Translations under genes and position numbers: made by a program
DNA from: Vanessa cardui
Taxonomy: Eukaryota > Arthropoda > Insecta > Lepidoptera > Nymphalidae
Reading direction: 5' to 3'
Length of the DNA stretch: 64,000 nt
Assembly: GCF_905220365.1 (NCBI RefSeq)
Contig: NC_061129.1
Span: forward strand, 12,524,803-12,588,802
Shown: positions 47,058 through 58,815 of the stretch, in pieces
Layout: every line of letters starts with the position of its first letter
Numbering within the stretch: position 1 is the stretch's first letter
The notes under the pieces: generated by a model
The model's input: only the letters and a program-made list of their open reading frames with translations
Told to the model about the DNA's origin: nothing
Databases searched by the model: none

Positions 47058-48385
47058 ATTTTTCCGATATATTATAATTTAATTTCATTTCCGATAGATT
47101 ATAATTGGGATAACAATTTTTCCAATACTAATATGATGGTTTAAACAACTCTAAAACAGAGATTCTCAATTCAATAGAAAACCCATACAAGTATATGCTT
47201 ATAGAATGTCTACGGTATAAATAATATAGCAACAGAATTCTTTATACTGATTGGTTTGGCTAAAGTACATAAGAATTACATATACATACATATTATTCAC
47301 ACATACGCAATTACACACACAAGCTTACTAAATTGACAAGCGGCAGCGCTAAAGTACAGTCAGAGTAAGAAAACCTTCGTCAGTTTTTAAATTCATTCCT
47401 TTATCAAGTCTTAAGCTCTTAGTATCTTTTGAAACTAAACATCAAATCATTGCGAAGCAACATGTCATACTCGATTGATAAAGCAGATTATCGCTCATAC
47501 TGAGCACACTAAAATAGATCTTAAGGTGACGAACCTTTCTTATGCCGTCTGTATTTAGTGTAGTTCTTTATTTGTGTAAAAGACTACAAAGTGTATTTCA
47601 TAGTGTATTCATATGGAATCAGGGTCGCAAAATTGAATTTCACCACTTTCTGCCAGAATTCTCCGAATTGTTCGTAAAAATTGACATAGGGATTGCATAG
47701 ACCTTTCAATCCGGCCGAGCCGGTAATACGGCCGACCCCAGATTAATGGAATCTTCGGGATCCACTTTCAATAGTAAAAGCATCTCGAATTATACAGAGT
47801 ACACTATATTTCATCCGAGAGATTGGCTTGACGAAACTCTTATATAAAACATATACTATGTTATACATACATTATATTCACTACTATATCTATTTATATT
47901 ATACATTAAAATTCAAAATGAGAACAGTTAAATAAATTATAATATCTATCGAAATATCTAAGCGAATAAATTGTTTCCTTTAACTTCTGAAAATTTTCAC
48001 AAGCGATTACTTTTTAAGGTTACTTGTATAATCTTTATATATTTGTCTTTAGAATAAATATCCTTAAGGTTATAATAATATTTCTTTATTTTATTTTCTT
48101 CATCGGTACCGATTACAAGCATAATATTTTTTTATTATCAATTATTCCTTAAGTGATGAAAAGTAGTAAGTATTAAATCCTAAGTTCATACTATTGCCCA
48201 ATTTTCTGGGCTAAAAGTTAAATAGAATAAGCACGCAAGTTACGTACCGATACGTTTCGATCCCATGGTTATTGGTATGTTAAAATGCCAGGCGTTTGGA
48301 TACACAGAGAATCTATGATAAAGACTCTATCCCTTACAATCTCCGCCTTCTGTTTCTGATAACGATTGTATTTAAATGTTTTGCA
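47058..48385. other. Unique-looking DNA, nothing recognised
   Basis: A GC-richer patch at 47690-47770 (CCGGCCGAGCCGGTAATACG) has no usable frame. The segment 48170-48240 resembles the sequence split by a SINE at 49700-50065. Confidence 0.35.
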
Positions 48386-48650
48386 TCATTACATGCCATA
48401 AAACAAAGTTGCTTAACGCTGTCTATCTCTATTTATGCTTAGATCTTTAAAATTACACAACATATTTTGAAACTTTTTTTTTAAATATATATTGAATCAA
48501 GAGGAAGGTTTTTGTGTGTAATACATGCACAATATAATAGAAAATGACTGAAAAACTGTGAACATTGTAAGACATTCTGCATTATGTTTAGTAACAGTAA
48601 TGCAATCATAGCATCAGCTTCAACCATGCGAAGCCGGGGCGATTCACTAG
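48386..48650 (+). mobile_element. Helitron-like element, family H2, diverged
   Basis: Starts TCATTACATGCCATAAAACA and ends GCGAAGCCGGGGCGATTCAC followed by TAG, with the H2 order preserved but many substitutions. Confidence 0.6.
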
Positions 48651-49713
48651 TTGTCTATAAACGAAATATTTATGCAAAAAAAAATCATCCTTAAAAACTG
48701 TTGTTGTACAAAACAATAAAAGTACCAATTACTGTGAATTTAAAAATATTTTTGTAAGAATTTCCAGTGAAACTGCTCCAATGAGGTGTTACTAAAACAA
48801 TTCTCTTTTTAAAGGACATCATTAAAACAAGGAAAAGCGAACGAAATTATAAACTCGTATTTATAGGACATGAGATGTTGTCATTATAAATGTTCTTTGT
48901 GAAATGCAATCAATATACAAGAATTAAAATCGCTTGTGCATAGTAGTATGCACGATTTTATTGAGTTTATGTATTCCCTCATTATCATATAGATTGCATT
49001 CCTTATGCAATAATTTTATATCAAAATTTAATTTTATCTCTTAAACGCTATTCGAATTTTAATTATTTTAACATTGATTTATGCAATACTTATCGCTCAG
49101 TGCTCAAAGTTCCATAATTATTATTGTTATATAATGAAGATTTATAGCACTTTTGTAACATATATTTATCTTCCTATTTCCAATTTTTTAAATTTTACTA
49201 AAAGAAACGAGAAATCATACTAATCTGTTTTTGTGTTCGATACTGTATACATTAAAGATACTGTAAAAGTATTTAAAATAACGCTCCTTTTATTTATTAA
49301 ATCTTCGAATGAATGACACAAATTAAGAATTTGTGTCACTGCATTTCGAAATAATTAAAGATATTATGATTTATTCAAATGCAAGAGATAATAGTGCACA
49401 TACAAGTTTAATACAAAGAACGATAAACTATTACATTACGTATCAAGAGTCAACAGGATTAAAGTCTAGGTCATTCACCTCGCACACAAGAGTATGGAAC
49501 TCTTTTAAATCTGAAAATGACTATCTCGTTTTGGAAGACAATGAAGCGGCGAAATGAAATTGAATTTTATTATCTTCGTTCAACCGGGGAGAAAGTTTTT
49601 AACCAATCCAACGCGCTCGTGGTTAGATTTCGATCTTCGTAGAATTTATTACATGTAGCTAAATTTTATTGAAATGTCATTTGTAACTAAAATATTTTAC
49701 ATTAAGCCCTAAG
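48651..49713. other. AT-rich stretch, nothing recognised
   Basis: A 74-codon plus-strand frame at 49333-49557 has no motif I recognise. Confidence 0.35.
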
Positions 49714-50025
49714 TTATAATATTGCTGAGATGGCCCGGTGGTTAGAACTCGTGCATTTTAACCGATGATTGCGAGTTCTAACCCAGGCAAGCACCACTAT
49801 AGATATGTGATTAATTTGTATTTATAATTCATCTCGTGATCGGCGGTGAAGGAAAACATCGTGAGGAAACCTGCATGTGTCTAATTTCATCGAAATGTGC
49901 ACATGTGCATTCCACAAAACCGCATTGGAACAGCGTGGTGGAATATGTGCCAAACCCTTTCCTTAAAGGAAAAAAAGGCCTTATCCCAGCTGCGGCAAAT
50001 TTGTAGGCTGTTACTTATAACATTG
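49714..50025 (+). repeat. SINE family A (copy 6) with target duplication
   Basis: Body 49725-50014. TTATAATATTG (49714-49724) and TTATAACATTG (50015-50025) flank it as an 11-bp duplication with one mismatch. The sequence on both sides is itself related to 48170-48240, which lacks the SINE. Confidence 0.75.
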
Positions 50026-50572
50026 CCCAATGATCTGGGTGAAAAGTTATATAGAGTAAGCACTATTATCGGTATTCTAATTTTTATTCAAAGAAAAGTA
50101 ACAGCTAATAAATGAGTAATGCTAGGTAAAAAGGCTATTGCTATTTTTTTCTGTTAAACTTACCATTAAGTGACCCATTCGCTTACCATGGTTATAAAAA
50201 AATTGCAACATTTATTTATTTAAAAACAATAATTGTTTTATTTCTTATAAAATATTCATTTTGTTTTGCGTTATTGACGAATTGTTTAAAGGAATTACAT
50301 CCACTTTAAGGCTTAAGTAATTGTATACAGAAATGAAATTTAAATAATGGAAAAGTTTCACGCTGTAAATATTTGTGTTCTGCGTTTAGTTTGTCGATGT
50401 TGTTCAATCAATTTGTGAAGCTTAAAACTAAGAGGGTCGAATAATTATAACAAACAAGGAACATTTTTTATTACCTGTAATTTGAAACAGTGATGCGGTT
50501 TTGTAATGAATTAAGGAAATTCCGGTCGTTCTGAGCCTGGAGCTGAACTATAGAATTTTCATGACTTTAATT

Positions 50573-50725
50573 TGGTGGTGAAGGAAAACATAGTGAGGAA
50601 ACCTGCACGTCGCTGATGAGAATATCTACCAACTCATATTGGAACAGCGATGTAGAGTAAGCTCCAGATCTCCTCTTCGATAAGGAGAGAAGTTATCCCG
50701 ACAGTAGGTGATTTATAGGTGGTAA
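50573..50725 (+). repeat. Degenerate SINE family A fragment
   Basis: Contains GGTGGTGAAGGAAAACATAG, TATTGGAACAGCGATGTAGA and a decayed tail; the head is absent. Confidence 0.6.
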
Positions 50726-50880
50726 TAATGATACAAAATGAACAGACACTTATTCATTTATTGAACCGATATGACTATACTGATACCAAAACTTCAGGTA
50801 TTGATATGTAAGCTACTCTCTGGGATTATAAGAGTCTATATAAACAAATTAAATTAAATAATAACTTTTGTAATTTAGCT

Positions 50881-51122
50881 GAGCTGATATGGCCCAGTGG
50901 TTAAAACGCGTGAATCTTAATCAATGATTTCGGGTTCAAGCGGTGAATGAAAGCATCGAGGAAAACTGCATGTGTCTAATTTCATCGAAATTATGCCACA
51001 TGTGCATTCCACCAACCCGGATTGGAATAGCGTGGTGGAATATGTTCCAAACCCTCACCTTAATAGAAGAGGAGGCCGTACTTCAGCATGGGGAAATTTA
51101 CAGGCTGTTACTTTACTTTTTT
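50881..51122 (+). repeat. SINE family A (copy 8), internally deleted
   Basis: The head (GAGCTGATATGGCCCAGTGG) is joined at GGGTTCAAG directly to CGGTGAATGAAAGC, skipping roughly 55 bp found in full copies. The tail is complete to GGCTGTTACTTTAC. Confidence 0.8.
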
Positions 51123-51540
51123 GTAATTTTAAGCTTTTATTGACCTGGACGTTCTTGGAATCATACAATTAAATATCTATCGCGAATATGTCTTTTTTTG
51201 TATAATTTTAGCGACTCGTTCCCTTAATAGCATTTTCACAACCACCAGTAATAATAACATCATAATCACAACTAATATTAATTTAAACTCATCATTTTTG
51301 AAACATCTGAATGACAGACAGTGCGCTTAGAAAAACACCGACGTCCTTTAAATTTACATCGAAATGTCACGTCAACTCCTGTCTCGTATCAGCATTTCTG
51401 GCATATTCCACTAGTGATGTATGTAACCCTCTATCCCAAATAAAGCACAGTTTGGAGAATTTAATTTTTGAACATCAGCAAAACGCAAACTCAATTCAAC
51501 TGATAACCCTTTGAAAAATTTGTGACGTCATAATACATTA

Positions 51541-51830
51541 GAGCTGAGATGGCCCAGTGGTATGAACGCGTGCATCTTAACCGATGATTTCGGGTTCAAG
51601 GCCAGGCAAGCCCCACTATATATATGTGCTTAATTTGTGTTTATAATTCATCTCGTACTCGGCGGTAATCGTAAGGAAACCTGCATGTGTCTAATTTCAT
51701 CTAAATTCTGCCACATATGTATTCCACCAACCCGCTTTGGAACAGCGTGATGATTTTTTTTTCCAATCTTCCTTATTAGGAGGAGGCCTTAGTCCAGCAG
51801 TGGGAAATTTACGGGCTGTTACTTTACTTT
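51541..51830 (+). repeat. SINE family A (copy 9), near full length
   Basis: Head GAGCTGAGATGGCCCAGTGG to tail GGGCTGTTACTTTACTTT. The same orientation as the two preceding copies. Confidence 0.85.
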
Positions 51831-52321
51831 GCTACTTTAATATATAACATATTGCTATAAAGATTTTTTATACATGGCCATTTACAAGAGATGTTAAACA
51901 TTATTAGTATCTATAAAATGAAGTGCAAATTTATTTTTTACAATTGACGTTACAACATTCAAATTAATTACAAAACGTAATACTAATTATTACTATAAAT
52001 GTCACGGTGATTTAAAACACTTCGAATGTATTTATATTAAATTCGTGACAATTTTTATAAAAGACGCTGAGCAAATTGTATCCGACATTTAGATTTATTT
52101 AACTATCGATCCGTAAGGGTCGCTATTTGCACGTCAAATACGAAACCAAAACCATCCGTCGCATTCGCGAAATGAGGGTTGAATGAAAACCTAAGCGCAA
52201 GATATATTTGTTTTCTGGACTTATATCCTTTTGTCACTGGATCAATTATTTTTTCCTTTGATTCATATATATTTATCTAGAAAAAGAAAAAAAGATTGTA
52301 AGATATACTGAACAAGAACAG

Positions 52322-52595
52322 TCGCTACATAGTATAAAACAAAGTCGCTTTCTCTGTCCCTATATCCCTATGTATGGTTAAATCTTTAAAACTGCGCAAC
52401 GGATTTTGATGCGGCTTTTTTAATATATAGTGATTTGAGATGAAGGTTTTTGTATATAATACGTGGACAATATAGTAAAGAAACACTGATAAGTTTAGAA
52501 TAGAATAGTTTGTAATGTGATGTCGTAAGTAAACAAATTCTATAGTACATTTAGTATCAGTATTGCAGCCGTGCGAAGCCGGGGCGGGTCGCTAG
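52322..52595 (+). mobile_element. Non-autonomous Helitron-like element, family H2
   Basis: Starts TCGCTACATAGTATAAAACA and ends GCCGGGGCGGGTCGCTAG, followed by T. The preceding base is G, not the usual A. 274 bp. Confidence 0.65.
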
Positions 52596-52599
52596 TAGT

Positions 52600-53214
52600 A
52601 TTATAAATTAATAAATGACGCTTTTATCTATGTGGGTGGGTAGTTTGTTGATTTAGTTAATTAAATCACTATTAGTCATCCATTTATTCCTGTACCAGTA
52701 GAACTAAGATAAGTTTCTAGTGATACATAAACCAGGCGTAGGTAGGGTCTGGAAATGAGGTAAGTTTGTTTGAAATTATATAATTTGTAAGGATTTGAAT
52801 TTTGCAGTTCCCCGTTATATATTGCACGGACTGACCGTCTACCAACTTCGTTGTTACTATAATTTGAATGAATAGCTTTGTGGCTTTTGAATTTAGTTGA
52901 GATTAATTTGTAAATAGTTTATCTCGGCCTCCTCTTAAGCTGAAAGCAATTCGTTAGACCGCAAAATACTCATAATATAATGCTTTATATATTTATACTC
53001 GTAAAAGATCATTTTTCGTTTCAAATGTCAATAATTTATTTTTTGTTTATTTATTTATTTTTCTATTTTTTGTCGTTTGAAGACGTATCTTATATATTCG
53101 TACTTATTGTATACAGTGTGTTTTAAGTAGAATTTTTTATTAACATAAGAATTAATAAAATTAAATGCTTAAATATGTACAAATATTTACAAATATGAAC
53201 TAAAACTAGTTACT
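52600..53214. other. AT-rich stretch, nothing recognised
   Basis: No gene or repeat family recognised. Confidence 0.35.
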
Positions 53215-53360
53215 GTATAAATCTTGACCACGTGGAATGGTGGCAAGAATGCTATAATAGCAGCATTTCCCCATTGAATAGCAATTCCGATCCTCTGGGC
53301 AAAAAACGAACCAGCCCTCCTGTCACCAGTGGAGGCAATGAGGCGAGGTGTTATACTTTT
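53215..53360 (-). pseudogene. LINE C-terminal fragment
   Basis: The minus-strand translation gives PRLIASTGDRRAGSFFAQRI followed by GIAIQWGNAA. The same peptide is encoded at 31258-31380 on the plus strand, and a decayed version lies at 1035-1160. Likely the C-terminus of a non-LTR retrotransposon protein. Confidence 0.55.
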
Positions 53361-53569
53361 GATGAAGCTTTTTGCACCACTACTCCAAGGGCCAAGCGTT
53401 TCGTTTCGTGCGTTTTTAGTATATATACCCTATATTATATACATATTGATGATATAGTTTACTTATTGATATAATTTGTGTACATATTCTAAATTAAAAT
53501 TTATTCAATAGATTTAGTAATATATACATGTTATTTGTATATGTATGTCTCTTTAATTAAGGCTGAATC

Positions 53570-53632
53570 CATGTTGTATTTACTTGTTTAGTATAAGCAT
53601 TGTACCTGTGCGACGCCGGGGCGGAGCGCTAG
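53570..53632 (+). mobile_element. Helitron-like H2 fragment, 3' end only
   Basis: Ends GTGCGACGCCGGGGCGGAGC followed by GCTAG and then T. The 5' part is missing. Confidence 0.5.
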
Positions 53633-55032
53633 TTCAATATATTACGAATATACAAAACTCGTTTCATTATCATAAAGTGATAAGGACTTGAATCATCGAT
53701 GATTTTTGTGGACATATAAAGCTAAGGTTTCACTGCAAAAAGCGATTTTAATTTTGTATGTACAATCCGCATCATTAGACTACGACCTTTATAGCTTAAA
53801 AAAACCCTTTGCATTTGATCCAATTAACACAAACCCAAGAATCAAATCTAATCAAATCAAATCTTTGATCCTAAATAAATACAGAATTTTAATCCGTTAA
53901 AATTCTTATTTTGTTTTAATTGTCATCTACTTTGTATCGCTTTACAAAGATAATGTTTATATTTTATATATCCTAGCCAATCAACATAAGGCTTCGTTTT
54001 AAGTATATAAAATCATATCTTATTCAAAAAAGATCTTTTTCAAATCGTCCAAATGTAATCGCGGTTTGAATATTATACAGTGTCATAACTATACCATTTT
54101 ACACAGTAATGTAAAATGTTCACATACAATCTTTCACCTTGACAATTCTATACATACATATATACTTTGTAGAATTCTCGTATATTTAAAAGGACGTGCT
54201 GCGCTTCAGTGTATCATTAATGAGGACAGGAAGAACTCTGCTAATTGGGCGACCTTTTATAACACAGCTATTGCCTCAGGGCATAGAATATCTTTGAACA
54301 CGCCGTGAAAAGTTTTCTTTGTAACGAATATTTCAAGTTTGCAAAGGCCGTGAAGGTACGAAAAGCGAGTTAGGTTTTTATTTAGTTGAGTTTCACTTGA
54401 GAGGATGGGAAGCTTGTTTAAAACTAGTGTTGAAGATTTGCACGTTTTTCGTTATTCTGATTGTATTATTGTTACTCAGCAGTTAGGATTTGTTAAAAAT
54501 TCACTTTTATGTCTTGGTATGTAAAGTTAAGTGTACTTGTGTTGTCTATTCTATTTATGATCTATAATAATATATTAACGTTGAGGTAACTTATTATTTT
54601 AAATTATAACTACTTTGATTTATTTTTTTATTTAAATTTTAATAACAATACTGCCTGATTGTTAGTTATATTTAATTATCTTTTATTATAGTATTATAAA
54701 TTTATACATTCTTGTCGAGTTTACAAATGCATGTATTTAACAAACATGTGTTTTTTTTCTCAAAAATAAGCTAAAGTTTAAAAGGTATTAAGTACCGAGA
54801 ACGAAGAAAAGTAATTCGATATATCAAGAGATTCTGGAGAACATCTCTCAGGCTTCGGGTAAATTTATGGACTTTACGTTCTGGGAAACAAATCAGTCAC
54901 AATCCTATATACCTTCACTGTTACACGTTTTTAGTATGTTTCATTCTGTTAGTCATATTCCTTGAAATTTTCCAAAATTTTCCTTCAAACTAGAAGCTAT
55001 CATATTTTCATATAATATACTAGAATATGGCC
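53633..55032. other. AT-rich stretch, no gene recognised
   Basis: Short frames at 53706-53900 and 54066-54308 have no motif I recognise. Confidence 0.35.
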
Positions 55033-55055
55033 CGAGATGGCCCAGTGGTTAGAAC

Positions 55056-55847
55056 TAGGGTTGTTGAGGAAGTGATTATGAGGAAGAGGAGGAGGAAGAG
55101 GATTTTTCGAACGCAAATTTAGAGGATGCGAATGAGGATGAGGATATTTTTCGAATAAGAGGATGCGGATGAGGAAGCGGCAGAGAGAGCGGATTAGGAA
55201 GATAGGAAAATATAAATACTAGCGGACCCAACCGAAAAGCCGTTGTCCTGTCTGTACATAACATACTGCAAGTGCAGTCTTTATATCTTCATTAATTACT
55301 TAAGTCAAATATTTTATTAATCAAAATAAAGGAATTGAATACTAATAAATAATCAAAATTATAAAAAATATAGGGAGGTTTTTTTTGTAAAAAATACTTT
55401 GGACGCTGTTTCCCCTGACAACCAGTTTCTTAGCTCATTATATACTCGTACTAATCCAACACTGCTAAAACGTCGTTCGTTGGGCATACTTGATGGAGGA
55501 GAAGATAGGTATTGCCCTAAAACTCCCAAATATTTCGGATAATTTTTCCACCATAAAAGACTGTGTTCATGCATTTTAATTAGTTTTTTTTAATGTCGTT
55601 ATTTAATAGTAGCTTTAGTAACACGCACCTCTCCTCTATTGGTAAACGTGGAAGGGGTGGGTGTGGGGCAGGATGTGTCTACTACAGCTCCAGATTCCTC
55701 ATAAATTGCTCTTAAATTTTGAGGACGCGATAGCGGAAGAGGATTTTTAATTTTTATTTATGAGGAAGCGGTATCGGTTGAGGAACCCAAAATATTGCGG
55801 AACTTTTGCATTATGAGGAAGAGGAAGAGGAATCCTCAGCAACCCTA
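55056..55847 (-). mobile_element. hAT transposon remnant with GAGGA-rich ends
   Basis: The 792-bp element has terminal inverted repeats TAGGGTTGTTGAGGA and TAGGGTTGCTGAGGA (one mismatch) and is flanked by the perfect 8-bp duplication GTTAGAAC (55048-55055, 55848-55855). Both ends carry dense GAGGAA/GAGGAT motifs. It retains only the last part of a transposase gene on the minus strand. Internal deletion is the simplest explanation. Confidence 0.9.
55359..55574 (-). pseudogene. hAT transposase C-terminal dimerisation region
   Basis: The 71-codon frame contains WWKNYPKYLGVLGQYLSSPP, SSMPNERRFSSVGLV and YNELRNWLSGETASKVFF. This is the conserved C-terminal block of hAT transposases (YP-x-L...PPSS..ER.FS..G...R..L), which forms part of the dimerisation and catalytic fold. 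Upstream DDE and BED zinc-finger regions are absent, so the protein cannot act. The start methionine is internal to the ancestral gene. Inside the hAT element at 55056-55847. Confidence 0.85.
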
Positions 55848-55890
55848 GTTAGAACACGTGCATCTTAACCGATGATTTTAGGTTCAATTC

Positions 55891-55893
<3 letters not shown>

Positions 55894-55958
<65 letters not shown>
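55894..55958. repeat. AT dinucleotide microsatellite
   Basis: About 32 AT units inside SINE copy 10, at the place where full copies have a short TATATA run. Confidence 0.9.
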
Positions 55959-55963
<5 letters not shown>

Positions 55964-56099
55964 CCTGCCACATATGCATTCATTCAACCCGCATTGGAGC
56001 AGCGTGGCGGAATCTGTTCCAAGCCCTCTCCTTAATAGGAGAGGAGGCCATTAGTGGGAAATTTACAGGCTGTTACTTTACTTTTTTTACTTTACTGGA

Positions 56100-57893
56100 A
56101 AATATTAACACGATACAACAATCGTATGTGTTATTTACTGCAAGAAATATTTTTTTAGCTGCAGTGTGATGCTTAGTCATAAATATTTAAAAATAATTGT
56201 TTAAAAAACACGATACAAATCCCAAATCTTTCCTAACGATGCCTTTAAAGGGACCACAAAATGAATTTTAGGCTACTGTGGTGGCGATAGTATACGTAGG
56301 TCTATATTTCAAATGGAACCTTCTAAACAACAGCCAAGATGGCCCAATGACAGAATATTTGAGTATTAACAGAGGATTTGGGGATCCTCTTAAGTTAATC
56401 TTGACGCTAAGTCAGCCCGATTGCTTGCTTAAGATTTTATCTGAAATATTAATTTCAACACAATTGGTTACCTTAATAAAAAGTTTTTTTGGGTACTGAT
56501 CTTTTTTTGTAGTATAAAATAATATTATAAATATGAAAGTAGCTCTGTCTATCTGTCTCTCTTTCTCGACCAAACCTCTGAACGAATTTGATGAAATTTG
56601 GTATAAAACCTATAACCGTAAGACTGATTGCTGATTTTTGCTGACGTTTCAAATTGATGTCGCAAACATTTGAAGAATTATGTCGATGAACTTTTGATAT
56701 TGATTGATATTTTCCCAATAATGGGAATTATTAAGAAAAGGTTTTTACCATTCAACCTTCAAAAAAATTTAGAAATTTTTCGTTCTGATTCGTTGGTATT
56801 CAAGGTCTGGGAAAAGGCATTATACATGTTTACTATGTTGGGTGTCTTCATCTCAACCATCACTTTTACCAATCGGTAAGACTTGCAACACCTACGTGGC
56901 ACCCCATTAATTTACATTCTACAAAGACAATAGCTAGTATATATATTAGGTTGATAAGAAGTAAATATGGATTTTTAAATGCTCATGACGTCACTTAGGC
57001 AATGATGTAGTCAGCACGATTAGCACGAGCACGAGCGACTACTAGTAGAATTTAATATTATTCCATTGATTAAATTAACAAAAAAGGCGGTAGAATATGA
57101 AAGTTAAATATAAATCCTTATGCTGCATTTGTATAAAAGATTTGTTTCGTTGTCCTTACAAGAGTAAAATTGACTCAGGAAACATGTAGTAGATACTTTT
57201 AAATTGGGTTACATAGCTGGCGCACTGAATATAGAGTATAACAAGATCAAATAAGTTTTATAAAACAATAACACAGAGCAAACATTACTGGAAGTGTCAA
57301 GAATTAATTGTTAAAATTATATTACGTATTTGGCGACTTTCTGAAGACGGTTAAACGTTTACAAACAGAATAGTAAGTCGTAGAATATAAACAAACTACT
57401 ATCCGCTTTACATAATAGGCTTAAAACTTACTCAGTTAATTTTGAATGAGTAAGATTAAACGACGCTCACTTGTCAAATTTCCGTCAGACTTATGTTCCC
57501 TTGGAACTATTCAAACTTGTTTAATTTACACCATAATGTTGAACACATAATACTTATATATTCATTGAGAACGTCATTCATTCCGTTCATTCATTCCCCT
57601 CAGTATTAAGCGAATGAACTCTTCATTTAAATATTATTATTTATTCAGCATGTGCAGCATGTTAGGTAAACCGTTGTGATGTAGTGACCGGCATCGATCA
57701 TATTTAATATGCTCAATGGTTATTTTTGATAAGGAAAGCTTTAAAGTAATAAACAATATCGGAGTAATTATTTTACAAAGATAATACTCCACTAATACAT
57801 CGCCAAGACAGCAAACGATGACTGCTTTGTTTTGTTGAAAATCAAATGAAATTTAAGATTTGAAATTACCATGGTTATTTTTATTATTAAAGT
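56100..57893. other. AT-rich stretch, no gene recognised
   Basis: A Helitron-like trace lies at 56509-56620 (AATATTATAAATATGAAAGT). Short frames at 56278-56499 and 56670-56879 have no recognisable motif. Confidence 0.35.
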
Positions 57894-58122
57894 TATTAAT
57901 TTTGGAATATTTACCATGTTCAGTGGGGCTCGATACTTCGATATTATCTATGAAACAAACGTAAGAGAAAGAAGGTAGTCCGATATGGACACTTCATATA
58001 TATCAATATCAACACCTACCCGCAAACTTGAGTCTCGTACACAAGACATTCTTATATAATGTCGAAATATCGAGCTCCACCGAACAAAAATGATTGACAT
58101 GGTAAATATACCGAAATTAATA
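57894..58122. mobile_element. MITE-like inverted-repeat element
   Basis: The ends TATTAATTTTGGAATATTTA and TATTAATTTCGGTATATTTA (both continuing CCATG) form about 25-bp inverted repeats with two mismatches. A second internal inverted pair lies around GCTCGATACTTCGA. 229 bp, no frame. The superfamily is unclear; TA/TTA-type flanks are possible. Confidence 0.6.
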
Positions 58123-58364
58123 CCACAAATCAAATGATTTAATAACTAGCAACCCGCCCCGGCTGCAATATACTGCATAGTAATGTTGTCTTAAATTTTC
58201 GCGATTATTACACATTTAAATAAAACTAATTATAACGGATGAATCGCGTATATTAATTATTTTTAAAACATCCCGACGTTTCGAGCACTTTGCAGTGTTC
58301 GTGGTCACGGGTAGACTAAGATGACATTCGTCTATTTGAAGAACAAAGGAAATATTATTAACAA

Positions 58365-58775
58365 CTACCGCCAACGATTTCTCAATTGATATCTTGAGTA
58401 ACGTTCCGGTTGCACGCAGAAGGCACTAACTGTATCTTTAGGTCTTGCAGTCTGTTGGATTTGGGATTTCAAATTTTTAATAAGTGGATCCCAGGTGTTA
58501 GAAAGTCTCCAACCATCTTCTCTATTGAAGTTCGGATGTTTTTGAATTTCAATAGCCTCGCGTATCATTCTAGGAATGAATCTGTGTTCTCTAGCGAGGA
58601 TCTGTGGTTTATCAAATCGGATAAAATGGTTAGGTTTATCCAGAGCATGTTCACAGACTGCAGACTTAGAAGAACGCCTATTTTTGACATCTCCTATATG
58701 TTCCTTGACCCTGGTACCGATACTTCTCTTTGTTTGGCCTATGTAAGATAAACCACACTCACATTCGAGTTTATA
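58365..58775 (-). pseudogene. PLE GIY-YIG endonuclease, left arm (no start codon)
   Basis: The mirror image of the right-arm frame, sharing its sequence from the YKLECECG residues to the C-terminal RNRWR. Because the palindrome's symmetry ends at 58775, this arm lacks the ATG that the spacer supplies on the right. The first in-frame methionine is much further in (58568). Otherwise the reading frame is open. Confidence 0.8.
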
Positions 58776-58815
58776 TACTCCTGCAATAGAGCTATATAAT
58801 AGCTAGAGATAGATA

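Larger units (their letters stand above)
55033..56090 (+). repeat. SINE family A (copy 10) split by a hAT element
   Basis: The head (CGAGATGGCCCAGTGGTTAG) lies left of the hAT insertion and the rest (TAGAACACGTGCATCTTAAC onward) to its right. The central SINE segment is replaced by an AT dinucleotide run (55894-55958). The tail ends GGCTGTTACTTTAC. Confidence 0.85.

Noticed and set aside
55076..55264. Serine/proline-rich 62-codon minus-strand frame
   Set aside because: Translation of the GAGGA-rich subterminal repeats of the hAT element.
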